A stretch of DNA of 64,000 bases from Andeanibacterium sp036384795 (lineage in GTDB: Bacteria > Pseudomonadota > Alphaproteobacteria > Sphingomonadales > Sphingomonadaceae): positions 1 to 64,000 of the forward strand of contig DASVLP010000021.1 in assembly GCA_036384795.1 (NCBI GenBank). The letters are read 5' to 3'. The position numbers and the translations under genes are program-made. This document shows positions 23,971-34,300 of the stretch, in pieces. The stretch's first letter is position 1. Every line of letters starts with the position of its first letter. The notes under the pieces were generated by a model. It was not told the origin of the DNA and ran no database searches. It worked only from the letters and a program-made list of their open reading frames with translations.

Positions 23971-25209
23971 ATGAGGCGAAGAACCGATGTCGTCATAGTT
24001 GGGGCGGGACATGCGGGAGCACAAGCGGCGATAGCGCTGCGCCAGGCGGGATTTGACGGAAGCGTGACGATGGTGGGGCGCGATGTGGAGGCGCCGTACG
24101 AACGCCCACCCTTATCGAAGGAGTACCTCGCGCGAGACAAGCCATTCGAGCGGATCATGCTTCGGCCCAGGCAATTCTGGGCCGACAAGGACGTGGAGCT
24201 CAAATTGGGAGTAAGCGTGATAAAGGTCGATCCTCCGGCCCATCGGATCATGCTATCGGACGGTTCGGAGGAAGACTACCGCGAGTTGATCTGGGCCGCG
24301 GGCGGCGACCCGCGGCGCCTGGCTTGCCCCGGCGCGACATTCGCCGGCACCCACTATGTGCGCAGCAAGGCCGATGTTGACCAGATGATGGCCGAACTCG
24401 ATGCAGGCGTTCGCGAGGTCGCGATAATCGGGGGCGGCTATATCGGACTCGAGGCAGCGGCCGTGTTGACCAAGCTGGGATGCAAGGTGACCCTGCTCGA
24501 AGCACTCGGCAGGGTATTGGCACGCGTGGCAGGGGAAGATCTGTCACGCTTCTATGAAGCCGAGCATCGCGCTCACGGAGTAGACCTGCGCACCGGAGCC
24601 GCGGTGAAGGAAATCCTCGGTAACGGGGCAAAGGTGACGGGGGTGAAGCTGGCCGACGGGGAAGTGATCTCCGCCGGAATGGTGGTTGTGGGCATCGGCA
24701 TCGTGCCTGCAGTTGGACCGCTTATCGAAGCGGGTGCTTCAGGGACTAATGGAGTCGACGTCGATCAATACTGCCGCACCTCGCTGCCCGACATCTACGC
24801 GATCGGCGACTGTGCCGCGCATGTCAACTCTTTCGCGGGAGGCGCGGTAATCCGTCTGGAAAGCGTGCAAAACGCCAACGACATGGCGACAACGGCGGCT
24901 AGAACCATTTGCGGCAATCCCCAACCTTACCATGCATTGCCCTGGTTCTGGTCGAACCAGTACGATCTCAAGCTCCAGACCGCAGGTTTATCGCACGGAT
25001 TCAACGCTGCCGTGTTGAGGGGCGATCCTTCTTCGCGAAGCTTCTCGGTGATATATCTCAAAGATGGCCGCATCATCGCGGTCGACTGTGTCAACCAGAT
25101 GAAGGACTACGTTCAAGCTCGCAAGCTCATCGAAGAGGGCGCGGATATCGCGCCGGACCAACTGAAAGATACGACCAAGCCGCTCAAGGAAATGGCCAAA
25201 ACGGCCTGA
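23971..25209 (+). CDS. FAD/NAD-dependent ferredoxin (rubredoxin) reductase
   Basis: 412 residues from the ATG at 23971; a TTG two codons earlier is also open. The FAD Rossmann motif is VVIVGAGHAGAQAA near the start, followed by PYERPPLSKEYL, a hallmark of the ferredoxin/putidaredoxin reductase group. The NAD motif is VAIIGGGYIGLEAAA (mid-protein), then YAIGDCAAH, and the C-terminal domain begins PWFWSNQYDLKLQ. It passes electrons from NADH to a [2Fe-2S] protein serving a P450 or Rieske oxygenase. No ferredoxin gene is adjacent; the window's P450 and Rieske genes lie about 19 kb to the left and lack partners of their own, so it may serve them. Confidence 0.9.
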   Translation: MRRRTDVVIVGAGHAGAQAAIALRQAGFDGSVTMVGRDVEAPYERPPLSKEYLARDKPFERIMLRPRQFWADKDVELKLGVSVIKVDPPAHRIMLSDGSEEDYRELIWAAGGDPRRLACPGATFAGTHYVRSKADVDQMMAELDAGVREVAIIGGGYIGLEAAAVLTKLGCKVTLLEALGRVLARVAGEDLSRFYEAEHRAHGVDLRTGAAVKEILGNGAKVTGVKLADGEVISAGMVVVGIGIVPAVGPLIEAGASGTNGVDVDQYCRTSLPDIYAIGDCAAHVNSFAGGAVIRLESVQNANDMATTAARTICGNPQPYHALPWFWSNQYDLKLQTAGLSHGFNAAVLRGDPSSRSFSVIYLKDGRIIAVDCVNQMKDYVQARKLIEEGADIAPDQLKDTTKPLKEMAKTA

Positions 25210-25536
25210 CTGTTCTTCTGGAACAACCAGGGTGCGCCCATTCACCGAAAACAGGATGGAACTGGCTAGAATTCGCAGCGCCGCGTGCTGCCGAGTGTCT
25301 TCGAGCAACTCGTTCGGTTTCCGCAGTCCGCCAGTAATCCCGGCCTGCCGCAAGGCGCTCAATCAGCTAGACGCAATTACACAATCAATATCTATATTGA
25401 TCCGAACATGAATAAATATCACATAGCGTAAGTCCATTAATTATATTTTGTAGCGCCCGGCAGTTCAGGCTAGGCTACGGTCAGTCCGACAAAAAGCATC
25501 AAAGACAAATAGTTAGATTTTATCGTTTAAACCTAC
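25210..25536. other. 327-nt convergent intergenic region, AT-rich
   Basis: No gene is seen. It lies between the converging flavoprotein and MarR genes. The first 160 nt have ordinary composition without a coding frame. From about 25370 to 25530 the sequence is unusually AT-rich for this genome and holds a perfect 18-bp inverted repeat (25384-25401). A region between two gene ends should not need operators, so this may be a leftover promoter of a lost gene. Confidence 0.6.
25384..25401. repeat. Perfect inverted repeat ATCAATAT-CT-ATATTGAT
   Basis: Two complementary 8-bp arms around a CT spacer in an AT-rich patch between convergent genes. It has no GC-rich stem or T-run, so it is not a typical terminator. 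It is possibly an operator of a gene that is no longer there, or a binding site for a nucleoid protein. Confidence 0.5.
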
Positions 25537-25974
25537 CTAGCCTTGGTAAATTCGTTGCAGGAGGGACCTCAATTGAGCCAATTCCCGAACCGAAAGGGAT
25601 TTGGTCAGGCGCGCGTCATGCTCGACGATGCGCGTTTGCAATTCGCCTAGAGTGTCCTCGCCAATCTTTGTCAGCACGATGCCATAGGAGCGGCGGTCGC
25701 TCGGATCCTTGCGCCGGGTCACGCATTTGCGGCCCTCCCAGTAATCGATCGCAAGCGTGGCTGCCGGTTTGGCGAGGCCGAGAGTTTCCGCAAGCTGGAC
25801 TTGCGACAACCCAGGGTTGGCGCCCACGACTTCCAGCAGCGAATAGCGCAGCGGAGTGATCGAGCGATCCCGCACAGCTTCCCCGAAACCGCCAAAGTCA
25901 TGAAGGCTTGCTCGCCGGAGCGCGAAGCCGGTCAGTGATGGCAGCAATCCATAGTCGAGAGATGAATCAAACAT
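25537..25974 (-). CDS. MarR-family transcriptional regulator
   Basis: 145 residues from the ATG at 25974 (AGAAGG 9 nt upstream); the frame is open further but reads as non-protein-like. Winged-helix features are LSQVQLAETLGLAKPAATLA as the recognition region and RRKDPSDRRSYGIVLTKIG as the wing with its DxRxxG-type loop. It diverges from the TonB receptor and tannase operon starting at 26269, which it probably controls. A near-palindrome lies between them at 26100-26114. Aromatic carboxylates are common ligands of this family, but the ligand here is unknown. Confidence 0.87.
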   Translation of the reverse strand: MFDSSLDYGLLPSLTGFALRRASLHDFGGFGEAVRDRSITPLRYSLLEVVGANPGLSQVQLAETLGLAKPAATLAIDYWEGRKCVTRRKDPSDRRSYGIVLTKIGEDTLGELQTRIVEHDARLTKSLSVRELAQLRSLLQRIYQG

Positions 25975-26099
25975 CTTCAAACGCCTTCTGGGCGACCCGG
26001 CCATCTTCAGTTCCCTTCGCGAGCGGAAGCCACTGGATTGCAGGCGCAAGCGGCATTCGCAAGTCACCGAACATGGAGATATCGATATCGGCAATAATG

Positions 26100-26114
26100 G
26101 TTGTTGACAATAAC
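26100..26114. promoter_or_regulatory. Near-palindrome in divergent MarR/TonB-receptor gap
   Basis: GTTGTTGACAATAAC is a 15-bp sequence whose arms pair except at one position, centred on the A of TTGACAA. It lies 126 nt upstream of the MarR start and 155 nt upstream of the receptor start. It includes TTGACA, which could serve as a -35 element, though no good -10 follows. It is a candidate MarR operator only. Confidence 0.4.
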
Positions 26115-26268
26115 TAAACTTCCTGCAACTCATAGGCAGTGCCAAGGGATTTCGAGGCCATCATCGGGGACCCAGGACCGTCAGACGTCCCCCAATGGCC
26201 GTTCGCCAGGTGCGGAGCGAAGCCGGTCGACACGAACCCGGCGGAAAATGTATCGTGGGAGGAATATA

Positions 26269-28485
26269 ATGAGGGCTGGAAATCGGTTCTATTCGTCGGC
26301 GGCGGCTCTAGCGCTCGGTGCAGGCTTCACCACGCCCGCGTTCGCCCAGGCTGCGCCCGAAAGTGCGGCGCAGGAACAGGCGGACGCCCCGCCTGAGATC
26401 ATCGTGACCGCCCAGCGCCGCGAGGAAAATCTACAAAAGGTTCCGCTCGCCGCGACCGCGCTCTCCGGGGACCAGCTCGAAGGCAAGGCCGTCCAGAACG
26501 TCGAAGACCTGCAATATGCAGCCCCTTCGCTCTCGGTCACCGACCAGGGGCTGACGCAATCGGTCAACATCCGCGGCATCGGCATCGCCAGCGGCTCGCC
26601 CGCGGTGGCCAATGGCGTTGCGACATATATCGACGGCATCTTCCAGCCGCCGATCGTCACTTCCTCCAGCTTCTACGATATCGGCTCGATCGAAGTGCTG
26701 CGCGGGCCGCAAGGCACGCTGGTCGGCTCGAACTCTACCGGTGGCGCGATCTTCATCAACACCGCCAATCCCAAGCTGAACGACATCGGGGGCTATTTCA
26801 AGGCCCACTACGGCAGCTACAACGCGGTCGGCGCGGAAGGTGCGGTGAACCTGCCGGTTAGCAGCACTCTCGCGGTGCGCTTCTCCGGGATGACCAATTG
26901 GCGCGACAGCTACTACACCGACATTGGCCCGTACCATAACCATCCCGACGGCCTTGACGAGCAGGCCGGCCGCATCGGCGTTATGTGGCAGCCGGCCAAT
27001 TTCCGTGCGCTGGCCAAAGTCGAATGGGTCGATAAGAACACCGGCGGATATGCCTATCGCCCGATCGAGGGCACCGCGTTCGACAACAATCGTCAGGACG
27101 ATTTCCGCGAGCTGACTTATAACGCGCCCACGTTCAATCACGAGCGGGCGTTCAACTCCAGCCTTGAGCTTCGCTACGAGCTCGACGGCGGCGTCGTCCT
27201 GCGTTCGCTTACCGGCTACACCAACAAGCGGATCAACAACCTCTACGACAGCGATGCGGCGATCGTGCCCGGCACTGGCGGCGAGGACCCCACACAGACA
27301 CAGGATCAGTTCGTGCGCGAGCGTGAGTTGACCGAAGAGGTCAACATCATTTCGCCCACCGACAGCGCCTTCAACTGGATCCTCGGCGGTTACTACCAGA
27401 AGAACAAGATCGACGTCGCCATCACCAGTTTCAGCGGGTTCGCGACTGATATTTCGATTTTCGACGACAAGCTCACTCTCGGGGCCTTCGCCCAGCTCGG
27501 CTACAAGATCACCCCCACTCTCGAGCTTCAGGTGGGGGGGCGCTATTCGCACTACAAAGTCACGCAGGCCGGTGAAGTGACCGTCGGTGCTGGAGGCATG
27601 CCCTTTCCGCCGTTTTTCCCTGAAGGAACCCAGCTGGCGAACCTCGCCGGCAGCCATGAGGACGGGCGCTTCACTGGCAAGGCCGCGCTCAACTGGAATG
27701 TCGATCAGAACAATCTCATCTACATATTCGCGGCACGCGGCTACAAGCCGGGTGGAACGAACAGCGTGACGTCCGAATTCGGCCCGGAAACCGTGTGGGA
27801 TTACGAGTTCGGCTGGAAATCGAACCTGTTCGACAACCACCTGCGCAGCCAGTTCGGTGCGTTCTACATGGACTACAGCGATTTCCAGTTCGACGCGCTC
27901 GATATCACCAGTGGGACCAGCGGCGTTGCGAACATCTCGAGCGCCAATATCAAGGGTTTCGAAGTTCAGGCGGAGGCCAAGTTCGGCGGCTTCAGCTTCG
28001 ACGGCGGTCTCGCCTATGTCGATTCCAAGCTCGACCCGATTACTTTGGTCGACGTTCGCAACCTGCCTCCATCGCCGGTTCGCTTGCCGCAATGTACCCC
28101 GGCATCGCCCCCGGGTTCTTGCTTCGACTACGGGCCGTTTCTCGGAACCGGCGGCGGCGGGCCAAACCTGTTCTCCCCCAAATGGTCGTACAATTTCGGA
28201 GCGCAGTACGAGCTCCCGCTCGGCGACGGCATCTCGCTCACGCCGCGCATCAACTATGCCTACGTCGGCCCGCGGTGGGCCAATCTGTTCTACAATCCCC
28301 AGCTCGATTACCTCGCTGGCCGCGGCTTGCTGTCGGCGCAGATCACGCTGCGGTATCACGACTGGATGATCGAGGGTTACGCGACCAACCTGACTGACAA
28401 GCAGTATGTCAGCGGCCAGTCCGGCAATAACGAATTCTACGGCGCGCCCAGGGAATTCGGGGTCCGCGCGTCGGTGACGTTCTGA
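26269..28485 (+). CDS. TonB-dependent outer-membrane receptor
   Basis: 738 residues from the ATG at 26269, preceded at 6 nt by GGGAGG; this start gives a clean signal peptide ending FTTPAFAQ. The open frame upstream (from 26101) lacks such features. The TonB box is EIIVTAQRREEN, the plug phrase IGSIEVLRGPQGTLVGSNST, and the barrel ends EFGVRASVTF with terminal phenylalanine. Only 2 nt separate its stop from the lipoprotein esterase, so the pair forms an operon. The likely cargo is therefore an ester-linked plant phenolic that the esterase cleaves. Confidence 0.94.
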   Translation: MRAGNRFYSSAAALALGAGFTTPAFAQAAPESAAQEQADAPPEIIVTAQRREENLQKVPLAATALSGDQLEGKAVQNVEDLQYAAPSLSVTDQGLTQSVNIRGIGIASGSPAVANGVATYIDGIFQPPIVTSSSFYDIGSIEVLRGPQGTLVGSNSTGGAIFINTANPKLNDIGGYFKAHYGSYNAVGAEGAVNLPVSSTLAVRFSGMTNWRDSYYTDIGPYHNHPDGLDEQAGRIGVMWQPANFRALAKVEWVDKNTGGYAYRPIEGTAFDNNRQDDFRELTYNAPTFNHERAFNSSLELRYELDGGVVLRSLTGYTNKRINNLYDSDAAIVPGTGGEDPTQTQDQFVRERELTEEVNIISPTDSAFNWILGGYYQKNKIDVAITSFSGFATDISIFDDKLTLGAFAQLGYKITPTLELQVGGRYSHYKVTQAGEVTVGAGGMPFPPFFPEGTQLANLAGSHEDGRFTGKAALNWNVDQNNLIYIFAARGYKPGGTNSVTSEFGPETVWDYEFGWKSNLFDNHLRSQFGAFYMDYSDFQFDALDITSGTSGVANISSANIKGFEVQAEAKFGGFSFDGGLAYVDSKLDPITLVDVRNLPPSPVRLPQCTPASPPGSCFDYGPFLGTGGGGPNLFSPKWSYNFGAQYELPLGDGISLTPRINYAYVGPRWANLFYNPQLDYLAGRGLLSAQITLRYHDWMIEGYATNLTDKQYVSGQSGNNEFYGAPREFGVRASVTF

Positions 28486-28487
28486 TC

Positions 28488-30236
28488 ATGAGGGGAAGGC
28501 ATCTCGCGGGATCGGCCCTTGCGGTCATCATTCTTGCTTCGTGCACTGGTGCGGCGGCGCCGAACGCATTGGCCGTTCCGCCGCCCCAGGGTTCGGCGGA
28601 ACGCTGCGCGGCGCTGACCGGCCTTGCAATAGCCTGGCCCGACCGGAGTACGCACATCGCCGGCACCAGCCACCACCCGGCCGGCAAGGCTGACGCACCT
28701 GCTGGCCCGCCGGGGTTCGCTCTGCCGCCGGTCGCGCTGCCGGCGCATTGCGAGATCAAGGGCTTTCTGCACGAACGCATCGGGGTAGGCGGTCAGCATT
28801 ACGCGATCCGTTTCCACTTGCGGCTGCCGGATGAATGGAACGGCCGGTTCTTCATGCAAGGCGGCGGGGGGACCAATGGCGAGCTGGGCGATGCGATCGG
28901 CCGGCTGCAGGGAGGCGCCGTGCCTGCCCTCGCGCAAGGCTATGCCGTGCTGTCGCAGGATTCCGGCCACGACAATGCGACCAATACCGTGCCAGAGCAT
29001 GGCGGCCAATCCGCGTTTGGCTTCGATCCGCAAGCGCGAGCCGATTATGGCGGGGATTCGCTGGAGGCCGCGACGCTTGCGGCCAAGGCTGTGGTCCAGG
29101 CCTACTATGGCACTGCGCCGCGCCACAGCTATTTCGTCGGCTGTTCGAAGGGCGGCCAGGAAGGAATGGCGCTCGCCCAGCAATATCCCACGCTTTACGA
29201 CGGGATCGTAGCCGGCGCGCCGGGCTTTTCGCTACCGCGCGCGGCGATCGGCGAGGCGTGGAACACTCAGGCGTTCGCCTCGGTGGTCAAAGCTCAGGGC
29301 CTACCGGTCACCGCCGCCACGCTAGCGGCGAGCTTTTCACAGGCCGACTTGGGCTTGGTGCGCGATGCCGTGCTGGAGGCGTGCGACGCCGATGACGGCC
29401 TTGTCGACGGCATCGTCGGTGCGTTTCGCCAGTGCACCTCCGCAAAGGTGGTTCCGCAGCTGAAGGCGCGCGAGTGCAGCGGATCGAAGCACGACGGCTG
29501 CCTTTCTGCAGCACAAGTGGATGCGCTCGAAACGATCCACCGGGGCGCACACACGAGCGCCGGCAAGCAAATCTATCCCGGCTTTACCTGGGACGGCGGC
29601 TGGGCTGACATGGGCTGGCGCGTCTGGATGATCGGCGCGCCGGACGGATCGATGCCATCGATCAATATCGCGATGGGTGGTCCCTCGCTCGCGGCGGTCT
29701 TCCAAACGCCGCCACGGGCATTCGCCGACCCGGCGGATAATCTGCATTACGTGCTGAACTATGACTTCGACCGCGATCCGCAGGCGGTCGACGCGATCGT
29801 GCCGCCGTTCACCCGCTCAGCTTGGCAGGACATCTCGGCCCGCTCGAGCAACCTCGACCGCTTCCGCGCGCGGGGCGGCAAGCTGATCGTGCCACAGGGT
29901 GTGTCCGATCCGGTGTTCTCGATCAACGACACGCTGGCCTGGTGGAACGAGGTGAACTCTCGCTACGCCGGTAGCGCCGCGGCCTTCACTCGCGTGTTTC
30001 CGGTGCCGGGGATGGGCCACTGCCAGGGCGGACCGGCCACCGATCAGTTCGATGCGTTCTCCGCAGTCGTGCGGTGGGTTGAAAAAGGCGAAGCGCCCGA
30101 CCGGATTGCCGCTACCGCAGGCCCGCGTTCGCCGTGGCCTGGGCGTCAGGGAATCCTCTGCCCCTTTCCGCAGGTCGCGCAGCGCGTTGGAGGGAAGGGC
30201 GGCGCAGCCACATTCGCGTGTCGGAAACCTGCCTAA
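28488..30236 (+). CDS. Tannase/feruloyl esterase family lipoprotein
   Basis: 582 residues. The N-terminus is a lipoprotein signal (VIILASCTG, lipidated C19), so the enzyme is probably anchored in the outer membrane. The nucleophile is S220 in VGCSKGGQEG; a downstream GVSDPVFS gives the aspartate, and GMGHCQGG the histidine. The paired cysteines next to Ser and His form the CS-D-HC arrangement known from fungal tannases and feruloyl esterases. These enzymes hydrolyse gallate, ferulate, caffeate or similar esters and BHET-type esters. It is cotranscribed with the TonB receptor and sits beside a quinate/shikimate locus, so a chlorogenate-like ester is an attractive substrate. Confidence 0.9.
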   Translation: MRGRHLAGSALAVIILASCTGAAAPNALAVPPPQGSAERCAALTGLAIAWPDRSTHIAGTSHHPAGKADAPAGPPGFALPPVALPAHCEIKGFLHERIGVGGQHYAIRFHLRLPDEWNGRFFMQGGGGTNGELGDAIGRLQGGAVPALAQGYAVLSQDSGHDNATNTVPEHGGQSAFGFDPQARADYGGDSLEAATLAAKAVVQAYYGTAPRHSYFVGCSKGGQEGMALAQQYPTLYDGIVAGAPGFSLPRAAIGEAWNTQAFASVVKAQGLPVTAATLAASFSQADLGLVRDAVLEACDADDGLVDGIVGAFRQCTSAKVVPQLKARECSGSKHDGCLSAAQVDALETIHRGAHTSAGKQIYPGFTWDGGWADMGWRVWMIGAPDGSMPSINIAMGGPSLAAVFQTPPRAFADPADNLHYVLNYDFDRDPQAVDAIVPPFTRSAWQDISARSSNLDRFRARGGKLIVPQGVSDPVFSINDTLAWWNEVNSRYAGSAAAFTRVFPVPGMGHCQGGPATDQFDAFSAVVRWVEKGEAPDRIAATAGPRSPWPGRQGILCPFPQVAQRVGGKGGAATFACRKPA

Positions 30237-30412
30237 GCTCGTAACTCGCTCGCCGATCCGCACTATTTTCGCGAGATGGCCTTCGACATGGTTAGCCTGC
30301 GTTGGTCAATTCCCATTTTCGACATGCCGCTGGGGCACCATATCGAGAATGGCAGTCATTCACGTTGAACCAAAACCGAGCTCGGAAGTTCGCGGGCACC
30401 TCATGGTTGCGA

Positions 30413-31252
30413 TCACCTTCCAGTCGTGAAGCTTCTGCGCATGCGCGCCGCATCGGCGTGCCGACCGGTGATGAGCTCGAACGCTAGCGCCGCTTGGCGC
30501 GTCACCATGCCGCTCCCATCCAACGTGCGGCATCCCTTTTTGCGCGCTGCCTTCAGAAGTTGGGTTTCGAGCGGAAAGTAAACGATGTCGGCAACCCACT
30601 GCTGAGAGTCCAGCAGTGCGGGATCCAAAGGCGGTGCGGGGTTCGCCGCCATTCCCATCGGAGTGGAATTGACGATGCCGTTCGGCTTTTCGTTCACCAT
30701 TCCGCCGTTGTGGTCGCAAAGCACTATATCAGCATCGGGCCACAATGCCGAGAGTCGTGCGGACAGCTTCGCCGCCCGTGCGCTGTCCACATCGAAGATC
30801 GCCAGGCATTTCGTGCCCGACGACAGCAATGCCACTGCCGTGGCCGAACCTGCGCCGCCCGCGCCCAACTGGAAGACTCGCTCGAGCGACGCTCCCGGAA
30901 GTCCTTCGAGCAAACTCGTTCGGAATCCTTCCATATCGGTGTTGTGACCAACCAGCCGGCCATCTCGAATCGCGACCGTGTTCACGGCCCCGACGAGTTG
31001 GGCGCTTTCGGCCAGTTCGTCGAGCAATGGAATGATTGCCTGCTTGAACGGATAAGTGACGTTGAACCCGCTGAATTTGCGAACCTTGAGCTGTTCGATC
31101 AAGCCGGCCATTGCCTCGTCGGGTTGGCGCATGGCGTCGAAATCGAACAGCTCGTAGGAGAGTTCCAGTCCCTGAGCACGCGCCTCTTGCTCGTGCAGCC
31201 ACGGTGAGCGAGAGGCCATTATGGAGCGGCCTACGAGGCCGGAACGGATCAT
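30413..31252 (-). CDS. Quinate/shikimate dehydrogenase, NAD-type
   Basis: 279 residues from the ATG at 31252. AroE-family motifs are SRSP (14-17), FNVTYPFK with catalytic K70, GAVNTV, and GHNTDMEGF with catalytic D106. The cofactor loop GAGGAGSATA is followed by AIFDVDSARA: an acidic residue after the second strand, where NADP-specific AroE has an Asn-Arg-Thr motif, points to NAD and a catabolic direction, as in QsuD/quinate dehydrogenases. It oxidises shikimate to 3-dehydroshikimate (and quinate to 3-dehydroquinate). It lies 61 nt downstream of a TonB receptor, in the arm opposite the 3-dehydroshikimate dehydratase. The biosynthetic aroE is expected elsewhere. Confidence 0.87.
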   Translation of the reverse strand: MIRSGLVGRSIMASRSPWLHEQEARAQGLELSYELFDFDAMRQPDEAMAGLIEQLKVRKFSGFNVTYPFKQAIIPLLDELAESAQLVGAVNTVAIRDGRLVGHNTDMEGFRTSLLEGLPGASLERVFQLGAGGAGSATAVALLSSGTKCLAIFDVDSARAAKLSARLSALWPDADIVLCDHNGGMVNEKPNGIVNSTPMGMAANPAPPLDPALLDSQQWVADIVYFPLETQLLKAARKKGCRTLDGSGMVTRQAALAFELITGRHADAARMRRSFTTGR

Positions 31253-31313
31253 ATTTCGCAAATCGCTTCAGAAGGCGCCGGCATGGACGGGAAATCGTAC
31301 CGGGTGGGGATGA

Positions 31314-34300
31314 TCAAAAGCCGAACCGCACGCCGACATAGTAGGCCCGGCCGATCGTGTCGTAGATCGCCTGGTCGGTACCGTTCTGGGAACTTGCAAC
31401 GAACAGCGGCCCCTTGTCGAGCAAGTTGTTCACGCCGGCCCTGATCTCGACCTTTTCCATGACCTTTACCGAGCCGAACAGGTCGAACACCGAGTACGAC
31501 GGAACGCCGACCTGTGCGTTTGCCGGGGTGAGCACCGCAGTTACGTCCTTCATTCCGCTCTGGTAGCGCCACCGCAGCCCGACGCCGAAAAGGTCGGAAC
31601 GATACGCGAGCGTAGTGAGCGCCTTCCAGCGCGGGGTTGCGCGCGGTGGCACCGAGCCGGGGTTGGTGCCCCCGACGCTGACGCCCGTGTAGTCGACCAG
31701 CGACGAGCCCGGCAGCAACTGGATCTTGTAGTTGTTCAACCATCCAATGGCCGAATCCAGCATGATCCTGCCGTCCGGCTGGAAGAGGTGCGCGGGAATT
31801 CCCCAGTGTATCTGAGCCTCGATGCCATCGGTCTGAAGCTGGCCCAAGTTCTGGTACGGGGTGGCGACGTTCAATATCTGCCCGCTCAGCGGATCGCGCG
31901 AGATGAGCGCGCAATACTCGTTGGCGTTCGAATAGTCGGGATTGGAACCATCGAGGTTGAAGCACTTCGAAAGCACGGTCAGCCCGGGGATCGTCGAAAT
32001 CACATCCTTGATCTTGATGTTGTAATAATCGACCGACAGCGAAACGTCGCCGAAAAGCCCGCCGTTTCTCGGCGCGTTGAGCACGAAGCCGATGTTGTAA
32101 GTATCCGCCCGTTCGGGCTGTAATGCGGTGTTGCCCGAGTTGACCTGGCCGGTCGCGGTTGTCGGGAACAGGTAGCTCGAGATAGCTGCAGCCGGCACCC
32201 CTTGCGCAACGCAAAGCGCCGCAACCTGCGAGGCATTCGCTCCCGTGCGAGCGGTCGAGCGCACGTCGCAGGGGTCGCCCAGGGAGGCCGGCGGTGTGCC
32301 GATGACGAGTTGATTTCCTTGAGGCGGCGAGAACAGCTCGCCGATGTTCGGCGCGCGCACTGCCCGTTGATAGCTGCCGCGGAACAAAAGATTGTCGAAC
32401 GGGCGCCAGCGGGCGTCGCCCTCGTAACTCCAAACGGTTCCGCTGACGGAGTAATCGGACACGCGCGCAGCGGCGCCGATCGCAAGCTCTTTGGCAAAGG
32501 ACTTGTCGGCGAGCAGCGGCACGTCGATCTGTGCTGCGGCTTCTTTGACGTTAATGCTCTTCTTCGGAACCGGCAGCGTGTTCACCACCCCTTCGATGTT
32601 GCCGCCTGGGTTCGAGGGCACGAAGATGTTGAAGGCGTTTGGCGAAACGAAGTCGATATCCGGCGAATACTGGTACGAATTCTTGCGATAATCGGCCACG
32701 AAGGCGATCTGCACAGGGCCCGCGCCCAGATCGAACAGCTTGCCGTTCACCTGGCCCTGGAATTGCAGCTGCGAAAGATCCTCCACGCTGCGAGCGTCCT
32801 TGGTGATGAATGAAACGCATTGCGGCGACAACGCGCGCGCGTTCGCATCGCCGAAGGGGTTGAAGCCTCCGGCGCACAGCGAGGCCCCGCCGTCGGGTGC
32901 GCTGAGCAGGCGCTGCACCTGGCTCTTGAGCACCGCGTCATGCATCGTCTGGTTGTGCTGCGACTGGTCGTAGGACCCGAAAAGGTCGAAGCTCCAGCCC
33001 GCAGCGATATCGCCGCGAAGGCCGGCAAGATATTGCGTGACCCGGTAGTTCTCATCCCAGTTCTTCCACGGCACGCCGACATAGCGGCCGTTCCAATTAA
33101 AGGGCGCGGTGGGGTCTGGCCGCGAGGCCAGGATCGTGCGCAGATCCGTCGGAATGAAGGGATTGGTGACCGGAATGGTTGTCAGGGCCGGAAACTGCGT
33201 CAGGCTGCCCCCGCTGTTGGTATTGACCGTCAGGTCGACGTACATGAACTGGCCGTAGGCGGTGATGCCGGGCGACAGTTCGTAGTCTCCCTTGAGGAAG
33301 GCCGTCTTTCGATCGAGTCTGTTGATCAGATTGCCTTGCTGGCCGACAGGCATTCGCACGTTGCCGCCGATCACCATGTAGCCGTTGTCGTCGGTCGGGC
33401 CGCGGTAGTTGACGGCGCCGGTTTGCACGAACAGCGTCCCGTCGTCGTTAAAGCCAAGGTTCAGTAGCGGGTTGCGCGCGCTCGAGATTCCGTATTGGCT
33501 GAACACTCCTTGTTCCACCGCGGCGTTTGGCGCATTGGTGGCGCTGGGCACGAACATACCGTAGCCGAGATAGGATGACGGTACCTTGTCGTGAAAGAAT
33601 GACCGGGTGGTGAGCGGCAGCGGATCCTCATGCGCGAAGGTCAGCGCAGCGATCAGGTTGCCGCGGTCCTGCGCGAACTTTGTGCCAAACGCGACGGAGC
33701 CGTTGAATTTGTAGGCGTCGCCGCGTTCGCTGATCGAGTTCAACGCATCCACCCGGATGCCGTCGAGGCTCCGGAGGGTCTTGAAGTTGACCACCCCGGA
33801 CATCGCGTCAGAGCCATAGATCGCCGAGGCCCCGCCGGTGATCGTGTCGACGCCGCTAATGATTGCTTCGGGCAGTATGTTGATGTCGACGTTGCCGGCG
33901 ATGTCAGAAACAGGAAGGCGGTGCCCGTCGAGGAGCACCAGGTTGCGGTTGGTGCCCAGGCCGTGGAGATTGATCGAGGCGCGTCCGCCGGTACCCTGAC
34001 CGCCGGTCGTCGCGTTGCCGCCGACCGTGAAGCTCGGCACCTGGTTGAGGGCGTCCTGCAAGGTGGCCGTTCCGGCTTCCTTGATTTGCTGTTCGCCCAG
34101 GGTGATGATCGGGCTTACCGATGTGTTGTTCGGGCGCTGAATCAACGATCCGGTAACGACGATTACATCGCTCGTCGCATCGTCCTGCCCCGTCGACCCG
34201 CTCGACTCTGCGGCGGGCCCCTGATCAGCCGGCAAGTTTTCCTGCGCGCCCGCGGGCGTGCCGGACAAGGTCGCGATGGCAGCAACGGAAACAGAAAGCG

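Noticed and set aside
26431..28359. A 642-codon minus-strand open frame
   Set aside because: Exactly opposite a well-supported TonB receptor, and the composition is typical of antisense shadows.
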